DNA from: Argyresthia goedartella
Lineage: Eukaryota > Arthropoda > Insecta > Lepidoptera > Argyresthiidae
Assembly: GCA_949825045.1 (NCBI GenBank)
Contig: OX463816.1
Location: 15,061,579-15,125,578, forward strand
Reading direction: 5' to 3'
Length of the DNA stretch: 64,000 nucleotides
The notes under the pieces are model-generated. The model was not told where the DNA came from. It saw only the letters and a list, made by a program, of their open reading frames with translations, and did not search any database. A program made the translations under genes and the position numbers. This document shows, one piece after another, positions 34,959 to 48,700 of the stretch. How positions within the stretch are numbered: position 1 is the first letter of the stretch; each line of letters starts with the position of its first letter.

Positions 34959-35190
34959 CCTTGGACACTATTTACATACATTGATCTAACCCCAAACTAG
35001 GATTCAGTGTATCTTGGGTACTAGTACTAGACAACGATACACATACTATACTTAGATAGATAAACAACCATGACTAGGCTACAAACATCCGTTCTCATCA
35101 AATAAATATTTGCCCCCACCGGGACTCGAACCCGGGACCCTTGGCTTCGTCGGCAGGGTCACTGCCGACTTGGCCGTTCGGGTCGTCAAT
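34959..35190 (-). repeat. tRNA-derived SINE, family 1
   Basis: On the minus strand a pol III B box GGTTCGAGTCC is at about 35118-35128, near the head, and the body matches 58632-60165. It follows TTTGATTTGAT repeats at its tail. The B box should not be taken for a tRNA gene: no cloverleaf is present. Confidence 0.8.
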
Positions 35191-36790
35191 GTTATCGTCC
35201 ATCCTTAGCTGAATTCGGGCGTTGACCGTGGTCCGTCAAGGTATACCACAGGTATTTTATTTAGCAGGATTGAAAAGAAATACGATAAAATAGTTTCACA
35301 AATACTATTTTTATTGTTTTTGCAATCATGAGATTCTGTGTAAAAATTCCTCTTTTCGTCACAATAACGTAGATTTACAAAATAATAACTTATAGGTACA
35401 AGGTAGAATACATCTAGGCAGTGAATGACAAATAATATTCATAAAACTACTGGTTTATATAAAACTTAAAAAATATTCTCCTTTCTTCTTGTACGCTTTA
35501 GGTATGGTAACGCTTATTTTACAAAATCTATATCTATAAAATGAGGCTACCTGATGTTTTGCGGCAAAAATTTTTTTTTCTGACAATTGCCATCTCAACC
35601 ATCACAATAAAATTCTGAATAATCTTTATTAGTAAGTAATTATTTTCTTCGTAGCTTTCATGTCACGTTTCCTCATCGATTAAAGCTATAAATGGCTATA
35701 AATGCTTATTAACCTAAGTAGATTGGTTTCTATTCCTGAGTATTTTGTATGGTTTCAACTGCAATTTTTCATACAAATAACTTATTATTTTGAGCACCAA
35801 ATGTAAACATTTATAGATCAATACAATCACATGATACTACATACAATGATTTTTCTCATTTTGGTTTTCCATAACTTACCTATCTTTTACCATATCGTCG
35901 ACTTTGGCGTGGCATTGTAAAATAACTTACTGAGAACGAAAAAGGGTTCACATGCCACGCTAAAATGGACGAGCTTAATAAATAATGCACCTTTTCTTTC
36001 GACTAAACACTATGGTAACAGATCTTTCTCTTCCATAGCTTCGTTTTGAGTACATACAAACGTTGAATAATGGATGGTAAGTTTACTTTATCTACTGTTT
36101 TTGGATTTATCAACTGAAGAACTCAAAACAGAGGAAGACATTAAACCATTACGAATAACGATACAGAGTTTCTGTCTCTGATACAGAGTTTAATTTATGT
36201 CCTTTTACAGAACCTCTTATCTCTTACTTTGTCTGTACCCACCTATTTCACGATATGAAAGCTGTTTTGTTTTCTATTTTGGTACAAGCTATTGATATTG
36301 AAGAATTCTTCAGTATGAACCCCCAAAAACACCAGGACTCGACAAGGTCAGCTTACATCCATCCTCATAACACCTACACATCTATATTTACATTACAACT
36401 GATATCATTAAGACCTAAATCACCCCATTATTTTGTGAGCACGAACACCAGTATCGATACACGAGAATAGTCAGGACCTCTGGACACTATGCTGGCTTGG
36501 CGTGACACATACAGTGATGTTTGTTCTGTAGCTATTATAAAGGCAGGAGAAAACCCCTAGACTAAAACTCTTTCCTAGCCTTCTATCTTAATATCCTGCT
36601 GTCCTGCCTCCTTATTGACTAACGCTACACCAAGACCTCAAATCTATAGGTACGCATAATAACTCAAGTTTTCACAAATTTCAGTAGAGTTGAGCTAGCA
36701 AAGAATAAAACCTGATAAGCTAGTCTAGTGCACCTTGGGCATAAGATTTAGACTTTACAAAACAGTTGCAGGCGTTCGCGTCCCACCACC
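35191..36790. other. Intergenic, 3' of the peroxidase gene
   Basis: AT-rich, with a short inverted repeat around GGCGTGGCAT (35904-35915 with 35952-35963). No convincing gene. The peroxidase 3' UTR should begin just left of 36791, but I could not place its polyadenylation signal. Confidence 0.4.
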
Positions 36791-39700
36791 TCACTTGGCT
36801 ATGAATGGTGACAGGTCCGGGAACTTGAAGTTCAGCGATGGTCGTCTCGGCGCGCGTCGCTCCGGCGCCGCCGCCCCGCACTGAGCTGCGCAGACGTCGT
36901 CGCGCAGGACGGCCTCGCGCGGCCACTCGCGGAGGAGTTGTGCGCAGTCTGTGATGCGGAGGGACGCGCATTGCGCCTGCGGCAGGGGGGAAAGTTATAA
37001 TAATAATGAAAATTGTTTATGAAAATATATTACATTGCAGTAAGAAAACTTTATTGACCCTTTCAATTCTCTGCTGGCCGAAAAAGAAAAAATAATGGCA
37101 TAACAATTAAAGGAAATGTTATGTTGTTGCAACGCAAATGCAAATCAAATCAAATCAAAAATCATTTATTTCCATAGGATGTTGTTACATCACTTAGATC
37201 CGTCATTACATTTTTTTGGGTGAGTTCACTAACACAATGGCGGAATCTGTGGAGAAGAGCTCACCGAAGAAACTCCACAGTCGTCGCATCTTTTGCGTTT
37301 CCTTTTTTAAATAAAATATTGTCAAATTACAAAATGAATGCTAATTATATATCGAAACAGCCTGTTACTCAAACAATCTATTCCCATGGACATCTGTCCT
37401 CTAAGTAATCAGATATCCTATAGTAACCTTTTTTATACAATTTCTGTTTTATTATTATTTTAAACTTGTCTAAAGGTAAGTTTTTAATATCAGTAGGGAC
37501 CTTATTGTAATAGCGTATACAATTGCCGTTAAAAGAATTACTAATTTTATGTAGTCGGCTTACATAAGCAACCAACTTGTCTTTATTTCTAGTATTAAAA
37601 TGCCCACAATAGAATCTTCAGTAGGAGCTCTAGGTGACGTCTGTCAAAAAAGTTCCTTAACTCCTTAATGCATGGTAACCCATAAATGGTTTCTTAAATA
37701 TGTTTCGAACTTTATTACAAAGCAATAAGGTTGAAAATCGCGATCCATTTCGGGTAAGGCCATGCATTAATGTGCTGTGCGTCTCTACAGGTTTACAAGA
37801 ACACAGTAATATGAACATTATGTGACACTAAATAGGGATGTTGTTAATAAGAACCGGCTTAGCATTTCTGAACTAAGACGTTTCTTAATTTTAGCGCTGG
37901 TTTTCAGCCGGCCCTCAAGAACGCGAGAAAAATATTTTATAATAATGTGTCGGCACTAAGTTACTAGTAAATATACATATAGGTAATGTTCCTCCAGGCA
38001 CACAGTTGCTTAGACTTTTCAACACAATAGTAGCATAATCAATCAGGTTACATAATAACATAAGATTATGGCTAAATACATAGGTAGGGACTACATTATC
38101 TTGGGCTATGTAGAGGGTCCGGACTTCGATTTATGGACGGAGCGATTCACACCTCTAGATATATTTTCGCAGCGCGAACTTTAGACATAGCCCGATATCT
38201 GGGCCCTGCAATGCCTTGAATTGAACTGGTCTGCGGGCCCTTGCCGTAGAATCCGTACAGGGCGCAGGCCCAGTTCACATCGAGTGGACTTCTAGGTTTC
38301 GGGCGGGTGTAATCGCAATGGGCAACAAATATAATGATCACCAAAATATTTTTTTCCTACCCAAAATGGATAAATGAACACAAAAAGTTGCAAAAAATAT
38401 CAGGGCAAAATACTGCGGTAGCTTAGGTGAAGGGTAAAGGGGGTGAGCGAAGCGAAGCCCCCTTTATCCTTCGTGTTAGGTTGAACAAGTAAGAACAACA
38501 AAAAATACTTAAAACATAAACTTAAACGTACACAAAACATAAAAAGAAGTTTGGTGATCATTTATCCAAACATAATTTGGTGGACATTTATCCATTCTGG
38601 GAGTCATTTCGAATTTATTGGTAGTAAAATAGGTGCGTTTTTGGTAATCGTTTAAACATAAGCCATCGCAATGTAGCCCTGTTAGATTTTCTCTCTCGCC
38701 GGGGCAGGGCAGCGCGATGTTGTGCCTAGACTTTCTATTTCTGTTCATGTACGGTCAGCATCAAATATCATTAAATACATTAGAACGAAAGCTGTTCAAA
38801 TATATATATCTACACATCTTAGACAACCAGATATATCTACAGAGCAAAAGCCTCAAAATGTAGTCTACTTGTTGACGCAGAGGAAATTGTGACAATTTTG
38901 ACACGTAGATGTATTTGAGTATCTTGCGTGCTTAAATAACGCGACTAGGGGCTGTGTTGGGGCGAATGAGCTTGTGGCCATTATTGTGGAGCTTTTATGC
39001 GAGTGTGCGGGGTCCGCAAACGATACGACGGATATGCTGTTTTAATAGACAGTACAATTAGGTGGTTGGTGTTGAATACAAGTTATAAAGTAAAAAAACA
39101 CAGAGAGAGAAATGGTGTTTTTTTGCTTCGTTCCAAGAAAAGTGGAGGCACTTCAGTATTCACGAGCTCCGTGGTCTAATGGGGGTTCGAATACTGACCA
39201 TGTACCAATGAGATAATTTGTTCACTTTAAGTACATCATCGGACGCTCAGTGCCTGTTGTCCCGTTGTCCCCATTGGCTCTGTTCACATTTAATGGGGAC
39301 AACGGTCTTTAATAAAATAATTAAAAAGTGTCCCGTTGTCCCCATTAGCTATATTCTAGTGAAAAAGAGACAACGGTACTTTATAAAATAATAAAAAAAC
39401 CGTTGGTCCCGTGATCAAATTTAACTTCAAAATCCTTTTTATATGAATGAATGAATGAATGAATGAATGAATGAATGAATTAATGAATGAATACTTTATT
39501 GCACAAAACAAACATACAGAGATAAACAAAGAAAGATATAAGTACAAGAGGCGCGCTTATCTCTATAAAAGAGATTTCTATCAGCAAACCCAGATAGGAA
39601 AGGAAAGTGGATTGTGAGAGAGATTTTATCATCATCATATTATTGTACTTCAGTTCACTGCTGAGCCTTTCCAAAAAGTACTTCTTTTGGCATATTCTCT

Positions 39701-42700
39701 GATATAAAATATTTTACTCATGTCATTGTTGATGAATTTATTCTATCATTACTGCATTCATTGCATCTATCAATCATTCATTCCATCTCTCATATACACA
39801 ATACTTCTTTGTCTCATTCTAAAGTTATTTCTCTCATTCGACCATTCTTTAAAAGTTTTGTTAAGTACTAAATTATTTCAATCATTCACTCATAAGCTCA
39901 GAGCCCTAAATACATCAAATTTTTGTATGGAAATTCACACTAAAATTATCCCCTTCCCTACAGCCGGCGCCTACAACGAAAACCATCGCCGCAACAGCTT
40001 CAACCAAAACAACAAAGTCTTAGTCGCTGTAGAGAAGAGTCCCATTTCCTATATGCGGTGACAGAGGCACACATGCTGCCAAAAATTCAGTTCTCCATTT
40101 CCACATACACATTCAGTTCTCCAGCCCATAGCCACAGCTTTGGAGGAAGATACGGAAGATTGATTTATCTCTTGTTGTTGTTGGTTTACATGTGTCTAAC
40201 ACATTCCAGGGCAGGACAAAGTAGAGAACCAGGTAAAGGCCTATACTAACAACCATGACAAGGGTCAGTGCATTCTCTACTACAATAAAATACCTCTGGA
40301 GATTTTGAAATTGCCATTTGAGCAATTTAAAAAGCATGTTAAAGCGACTTTGTCGAAAAAGGGATATTACAATGTTCAAGATTACTTAAATGACAGGACT
40401 GTATGGGGTTAATCTGGCTCAACACAGACCTTGCTGTTAATAGTTTTGTAATTATTTATTCCTGCTTATTAATCATAACAATTCAATTTTTCATATTTGT
40501 ATTAGTTAAGCACAACCTATTTTTAAAAGAGATCTAAAAATCAATCTGTGGGAGTTTGTACGCCCCTCTTCTCCCACAGTGGTCCAATGTAGAGAAGAGG
40601 CAAAAATGACGTTTGCTAAGTATATGTAAATATCTAAAGTAATAAAGTACTTTGTCTATTGACTATTGACTATTGACAATCCTTACCTTAAATGTTGTTT
40701 CAGAAAACAAAACTTACAGGCACATGAAAATGAATGGTTTCACAAGCGACGCCAGTTTGATATTTCGCACCCGCGCAAGTCATCGCGCTAGGTTCGGCAG
40801 TGTGGTTGAGGCCAGAGGGTACCGAGAAAGGATTAACATGAATTTTATGTGTAAACTCACCCCCTCAGCAGTGCAGATGCAGGAGGTACATGGCGAGGGG
40901 AAGGCGGATTCTCCGACGGCGACAGATCGCGCAGCGATGAGGCAGCCTTGCGCCGAGCTCTCACGCCACGCTGACAGGTCCAGCTTGGGTAGCGAGCTGC
41001 ATGGGACGCGCGGGTTGCTGGGGACAAACAGTGCTGCTGTAGCGGGGAGGTTTGGAAGCAAGAATGCAAGAATCTTTCAACATTTTCTAAAATTAGCGAT
41101 AGCCGTAATGTTAAACTAAGAAATAATCACATACTAGTTGCACCCCGGTTTAGACTCACGAAAGATAGCAATTATTTTAAGGGTTTTTCCAGAAGTATAC
41201 TGCTAGGCAAAAGCCTCTCTTCCCCTCCTCCACTCTTTAACGCCCCTGGGAATGTCTTGACTTGATACCTTAATTCGTCACTCCAGCGCTTCCTGGGTCG
41301 ACCTGGGTGGAAAATATTGGGAAAAACCTGTCGCTCGCTCGTGAGGTCTACAGCTCACAGAGCCACTAGTTATACAGGGTGTCTGGAACATCGATGCAAA
41401 GCCTTAAAACGAAGATAGTACAGACCATTTAGAACCATTTAGGCTAAATAAGATAATGTCACTTTGAAGCTCTGTAAAAACTATGACTCAAGTCAAAGCT
41501 GCCTATAACAAGTTTTGTTAGATTAGGTACTTATTCAAAGATTCGAAGATTTATTTATTTTCTCAAAATAGTTGATACATGTAAGGTTTGTGCATGCTGT
41601 ATAACCACAGGTGGTTTGTCTCAACTGCACATATTAGTTTAAATAATAAAGATAAATGTAAATAGTCGGTGTATTACAAATAAAGTTTGTAAGTTAAACT
41701 TAACATATACAAATCTGTCATTTCAAAGATGCAATAATAAAAATAAAATATTTAGATAATTTAGTAAAGGTGATCTAATCTTGTATTGTACTTATGAAGT
41801 GTTTGTTCAGTATGTATTTGTGTTTTTGAGGGTTGTTATTGATTGTTTTTTTATGTCTATAGTGGGATTTTATTCATTGTGATTTTAATCAGTACTAAAT
41901 TAGAAATGACTGAAAAATAAATCAATAATTGTTCAAAATCGCATTTATTACCAATTATCTGTAAAATTGTGGTTTTTTTTTGTCAAAAACAATAAAACGT
42001 CGAATAAAACGAAACGCTAAGATTTCGGCTAACACAAGTTTCGCCTTTGCTATATAGGATTTGCATCTATCTACCAAACAACCTGTATGAATATTTAAAC
42101 TTCGGCTAAGAAAATTGTGTGAACTTACAGGAAGTTGCTGGGTAGATCGAAGGTCGCCCGCTGTATGTCGCTCGTGACGTCAAAGTTATCACACAGGATT
42201 TTCGACATCGTCACCTTCCGGATCTCGTTCAACTGGTGCTCCGTGAACTTAGCCGCGTTGTTATCGTTTTCGTACCTGTAAGAATAACATTTGGCGTTAA
42301 AGCTGATTCCTATGGGCCTACGGCAGATTCCTAATGTCTACCTAATTTAACCTAACTGAATATATATACCATACTATCCACTGAAAAAACTATAGTTAGT
42401 GTTGCGATAGCGTTGATTGACCCGACTGCTACTGCGAACCGACAGATACATGGTAACCATGATAACCCTCGGTAACTTTCTATGTTAACGGTCGGTAACC
42501 ATTGTAACGGTCGGCGCCCACTACCATGATTAGTTAAATAAGTAAGTATCGCTAACCCAATCATGAGGGTACAGAATGGTAAACATGAGTCTATGATCAC
42601 TATTGCAAGGCTAACGCGTACCCACTTTAGTATATTTGACGCTATTGAGATAACGAATTAAATAGATATATGATATGATAGCTTTTAACCTCTCAAGAAC

Positions 42701-45700
42701 CGAGGGTAGTTGTGACGAGTTGCGATTTTGAACCTTATGTCATGTTAATAAAATTTAAAGCCGATAACGGAAAAGTGGCGTTGGCTAAAGCCGGTGGTAT
42801 TTAAGAGGTTAAATGGCAAATACACGTAACGCCAATTTTGTAGGCCTCTGAAGGCCGCCTGGAGGGGAGCGGCGCATAGGTACAAGAGAGATGCATGCGT
42901 GGGCGAGAGAGAAAGCTGACAGCTTGCAGAGGCCAAGAAACAGCCTTCTTGGATTTGAGCCAGCCTCAGGGCGCGGGCTGTACCTAATGGAATGACGAGT
43001 AAGTAAGAAAAAATTCTGCATCCGCGATGCAGGTTTGTTCAGTTATCGTATTCAAGCACAGTGGCGACATCTTACCAGTAGCGGTCACACTTTCTCAGCT
43101 GTCGGAACTGGATCGCGATGATGCAGGCAAACGTGGGGCCGACGAGCCCTCCTTGCAGCGGACGCTCGCTCATGCCGCCGGGGAACAGGTCTATGTCATC
43201 CACCGTGGGGTAAATCCGCTTCAATCTGGAAAACGAATATGTTCAATTTGGTAAATATTTACTGTCACAGGCCCGCCAGGTTTCTTGGATTCTCTTGTTA
43301 GAGATAAGCTCGCCTTTGTACAAGTATTTTCCATTTTCCAGTCTGTAATATACAGGATGTAACATAAAGGTCTGGTCATATTTCAAGGGGTTGTTAGGGG
43401 CATCATTCTGAACAACTTTAACTATGACACCGATTTGATCAGAACACCTTTATTTTTTACTTCCCTACAAATCAGCTGACCGCCCAGACCAATATGTGTG
43501 AAACAAAGAGGAGGAAAATAAAGTTGCTCTAATCAAATCGGTTTCATAGTGAAAGTTGTTCAGAATTATGACCCTAAAACCCCCTGAAATATTACCACAC
43601 ATTCATTTTACACCATGAATTTTTTTTTGTGCAACAAAGTATAAAGTAAAATGCCGCCTGGAGAGGGTAGTGGCGCAGCATGTGTACAAAAGAGAGGCAT
43701 ACATTAGCGAGAAAGAGAGAGAGAGAGGTGACTGCTCGCTCACGGGCCAAGAAACCTGGCGGGGCCTGTACCTCGTTATAAAGATGTTTCATCGACAGAT
43801 TTTCTGAGATTCCTAATGAAATTCAAGAGATACCTAACATTCCCTCAGTTTAAAGTACAGTTTTTGACTGTAAATAAACATGCCACCCCTTCAAAAACTG
43901 ATTTCAAACGCACCTGGCAATAACCTCGTCAGGAATCTCCCTGGACAAGTCTTCAAAAGAGCTAGCTCTTTTCAGGTTACACAGGGCTCTGTAGTTGTTA
44001 TAGCTCGGCACGCCATGGTCTCTCGCGCGCTGGATGTTCAGCGCTATGAGATCGATGCCCGAGAAGGGAATGCGGCGGTCTTCAAACAGATGGTTGGTGA
44101 CTTCTCCGGTGATGAACTGGTCGAGGGTCTCCATGGGGGTGGAGGCGAGGCCTCGCATCAGCTCGTCGACCATTGCTGGGTGCTGGTTAAAAAAATGTAT
44201 TTTACGATGGGTTGCAGCGCAGATGTCTAGCGGACGTTCGTTAAAACATCTTAAACGGATATAGGGCTTATGATTATGATGATGGTTTCAAATGATGCTG
44301 TCATGGATCTCAGCAACTCTGGACATATTTAAAAAGATGATAAGGTCTGATGATGATACTGTAAACAGGGCTAAGCCTTCCAGTATCAAACTGCGTCACA
44401 GCAATTACTTATGTAACAATTTAATATTATGTGGGTATTGTTTGGGTCATTCCACGCCCCAGAAATGATTATCCTTTCTTCAAATAAGCAGAAGAATTCA
44501 GGACACTCCCAAAACATGGCAAGCGACCTGAATTTCTGTATCTTTCCTCGTTCTAACCTCCATAAACATATCAGTCTTGAAGAACCCGTCTCTCAGTAGA
44601 ATTGGTGGTTCGACTGGCTGGTAGGTGGGCGACAGGCGAGGGAGGTGGGGCCGGAGCAGCGAGTGACCGAAGCGGAAGGCGGCCGCCGAGAACTCAGTCA
44701 CGATGGCGGGGTTGCAAGTGGGCGAGTATTCCTTGTAGTAACCTGAAAGAGAGTTTGAGATCTTGGATCTTTCTAGAAAAAGATGAAGGATTTGCCTTTC
44801 TGCCAGTCTTTGTGGCGAAACAGACTAACGTCTAATGACCTTCGGTGGGATAGTTCGTATCTGTGATTGTATTACATCAGTCAAGAATGGCTTACGATTA
44901 TCTCCAGCAATGCACTTTAAACGTCTGCACGCTGTTCGATATAAATGGCTCAGCGCCTACTAATTCACCGGCAGTTAGTAATCTACAAATAAGTGCAAGG
45001 CAGTCACTGCATGCAGTAGACTTTAAAAACAACATTAATTTTGGGGAAGTATAATTTTAATAGTACTAACCAGAAGACTGAAGCTTCAATCCGTACAAGT
45101 TAACAGCATTCCACGACAGCAATCTTGGTAGGAACTCGTTGAAGATGACGTGAGAGAACTCAGCAGCCAGGATCCTTCTGGTATGTTCGAACAGCAGCTC
45201 TGCGTCCCAATGAGGGTTGACTCCTCGAAGGCCTTCAACGATGCGATTATGCTCTCGGAGGAAGATTGTGTGGATGGCTGTCAGGCCTGGCTGCTCGGAC
45301 GCGCGGCCGTCACCTGAGGAAGGATAAATGAAATAGCTATAATGGTCAATGGTTATGAGGGAATTAGATAATTTATTTCTGATTGAATTTGATTGAATTG
45401 ATGAATTAGAGAAGAGATGATTGAATTCTAATGGCAGGTGGCTCAAAAAAACCGGATTTTTTAACGTTGTAACTTGGACAATCCAGGGCAGGACAAGATC
45501 AAACAACAAATTTTTAAAGTCGATTCTTCTCGCATAATTCATGTCTTTGTAGTTCTGGCCCATGAATTTCAAATATCTTTATTCGAACACATTTGCGAAC
45601 ACATTTGAATGTTAGAAAGCCACCCTCCTACTTTCTTTTCAAAGTATCGGTAACTTACCAGCTATAAAGCAGAACCCAGAAAGTGCCTTGCACTCCGGAT

Positions 45701-48700
45701 GGCTGTCGGTCCTGGGAAGCAGATCACGGCCTCCCAGAGGGTGTATGGTGGCGTTGAGTCTCCCGTTGAACCCTCGCAGCTTCCTCACGATGCAGGGGTT
45801 CTCGCCATAGATGACAGACGCGTCGATGAAAGCGGTGTTCTGGTTCACTTGTTCTCGGGGACCTGGACAAGAATTAAAACTGAGTCAACAGAGGTCTTAG
45901 GGCGAGATTCCTGCGGATTACTTCCAAAGAAAAGCAGTTTTCAGCCAGTAAAGTGTGATTCTTTTACTCAAAAAACTGTGACGAGTTCGGTAGGTGGATA
46001 AAGGACTCCAACTTCTTACAAGGATTTTTTAACCCCCTACAAAAAAGGGGTATTATAAATTTAAAGCGTCTGTCTTCTGCGTATCTGTCTGCATCTGTGG
46101 CACTCTAGAGCTCAAACTGGTGGTCGAATTTTAATGCTATTTTTAATGTTAGTAGAGTTCCCTGCGATGGTTCTTAGCCATGTCATATCAAAATCGGTTC
46201 AGTGGTTTGATACTTATGAGCTTCAGAAGAAAACAAGTGAACCAAATTTTAAACTTTATGTTTTCATATAGTTTCGGGGTTGTATTGAATTTATAATTGA
46301 TCTTTATATTTTTTTAGCTTTGCGCTGATGTTCTCTAGCAGAATCAGACATACCAGAAAGGTCGAACTTGTGTATGACCCAAAAAATCTTTAAATATAAA
46401 TAATAATAATAAAAAAATATCCTTCGAAATATCACATGACTCACCCAACTGTTGCTGCCCAGGCAGGCTTCTCATGAAGGGGAAGCATAGCCTTTCTCCA
46501 GAAGTAACGTTAACTTCTGGGTAGTAGTGGTCACCGCGCGGTACCGGGAACGGATTGCATTCAGGGTGCACGGTGCGGGGCGAGTCGCAGGAACGGCAGT
46601 CAGGGATGGACTCGTGGAAACCTGGGGGGAAATTGCGATGTTGGTACTTTGTGATGCGCCGAGTTTGAGTTGGTGTTTTGAGTTTTCAATGTCTGCTTCG
46701 AGGTTTATTTTCTTTATCATGAGGAAAGTAAATCCCTTTCGACTATAGCCCTATAGTTTGATAAATCGTATTTATTTTCCACAGGATTTGAAACTTGACT
46801 TAAAGTTCACCCGGATTATTCCAGAATTTGGTAGGTATTCCAATAATAAAGTTATAAGTAGTAAGCAGAGATAGGTATTTGAAAGTTTGTGGCAGCAGTC
46901 TCCGTCCGGGCAAGCTTAAGCACACATAACCAAGATGAGTTGAAGTAAAGTTTATTAATTTTGTGAGCGTAACCTTCGATTTTATTAGCTACTGCTGGCT
47001 ATATCCAGGTCCAGCAAGGCCACTTCTAGTGTTTTATCTGGTAGAGTAGTCTCTACTGGATGTTCCAGGACTAAACGTTTTTATAGCCATTCTCTTAAAG
47101 GGCTTAAAATATTATTGGGTTGATTTTCCACTTACACCAATGAATGTAAGCATATTTTAAAAAATAAAAGGTTCTATCTACATACATTAAATTATTTATT
47201 ACTCGGGCGGCGCCATCATTTGAGTGAATATTGACAATCTTTGAAAATAGCAGGCACGTGGCACGGCGGCGCGATCAAAGGCGACGCTAACAAAATAAAT
47301 AAACTATACTATTGTTGTTTATACCTTTGTGTATAGGAGTCATGGTGAGCTCGTGATCGAGTAACTGAGCAAACTGCATCACCATCAGCGTGTACCGAGT
47401 GTGCAGGTTGGAGATGTCGGGGTGAATGACCGTGGAGATGACTCGTGGGGAGGGAAGCGGGGTGCCCGTCACGGAGTTGATGCGCGGCCGGCTTACACCT
47501 GCCAGAGTAGAGTATGAACAAACATTTACACACAGATACATACACCTACACATACATACTCGAATACTGTGTCGCGAGAACCAGAAACAGCCGAAGAGGG
47601 GAACTCTAAGGGGAGTCTCCGTATAGTTGGAGGGCAAGGTAGATTTTAACCTTCAATTAGTCAGACCGTCTGTTACAAGACCTGCGAGTCTAACCACTTA
47701 TTATCTTACTTCTATTCCCTTTACGTCAAGCTGCGTAATTTGCTCAACATGGCTATGGGATTCTTGTAATATGATAATCTAGTACCTTCGACTACCTTTT
47801 ATTTGTAATATTAGAGGAAAAAAAATGTACCATCTTCGTAAACGGGCGGCAGCAGTCTCGCGAAGGTCGTCAAACTCTTCCCGAGGTTGGGGTTCCTCAG
47901 GTTGTTGCATACTCCAGTGTAGGATCTGAAGGGGTTGTCGGCATCGCACTGTCCGCTCTCGTCACACTGGGGTTCAATGGTGGGGCCGAGCTGGTCCTGT
48001 CCTACGAAGCCGCTAATATCCACGGACTGTAGGGCATCGACGAAGTCGTTGGAAGTGCCGAATCCAAGGGAGTCTCCAAAGACTTGACGCTTACGGCGGT
48101 GGCTGGAGAGTGATTGAAAGAGAAATGTAACACTGAGTGGGACTGACTTGACTATAATATAACTATCCAATATTGTCTTTGTTACAGGTTAAAGGCGAAT
48201 TGTATCAATCAAAATTGCTTAATGTAAACTTCTAAGATAATTGGGTTACAATGTTACCAGCATTAAATAAAAACCTTATTAAAGTTTCTGATAGCCAATC
48301 CATATTTTCTGAAGTTGTATTATCATTATTATTCAATGACGGCGTCTGACAATTTTCTCTGCGTAAGTTATCATAAAAGTTACATACCCTCCATTGACAG
48401 AGTTGATCAGTTCATTTGTTGCAAACTCCAAGAAGAGAGAAGTATTTGCCAGCTTCAGAGCGTATTTGTTGGCCTTCGAGAAGGAAGCTGCTGTTCCTAC
48501 CGGTGACTTGGGGTCAGCTCCACCACCTGGCAAAACAATGGCATAGTTAAGAAATCGAATCTAAGAGTGACGTTACGGAATACCCAGTATTCAATAAAGA
48601 CAAACTTTATCATAAAATATGACCTTAGGGCAATTTTCAGCTTTACATTTTAATAAAATCTGACGGTGGTAAGGTACAGTAAGAAACGTGGCGAATGCGG

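Larger units (their letters stand above)
40861..48102 (-). other. Peroxidase domain 2 (catalytic residues present)
   Basis: Starts at CNNLRNPN (exon 48102-47831). The distal His lies in QLLDHELT (exon 47498), the catalytic Arg in LREHNR (exon 45313), the proximal His in AAFRFGHSLL (exon 44742), followed by QRARDHGVPSYN, LVGPTFAC and YWYEND. The usual third residue of the DHD calcium motif is Glu. It looks like a full active peroxidase. Confidence 0.88.

Noticed and set aside
35110..35135. Possible tRNA genes from B-box matches (also about 60118, 61686)
   Set aside because: Only the promoter boxes match; no cloverleaf, and the surrounding sequence is shared SINE body.
40673..41119. 148-codon plus-strand frame
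   Set aside because: Antisense of the Cys-rich peroxidase exon 41017-40861, which is in phase with its neighbours.
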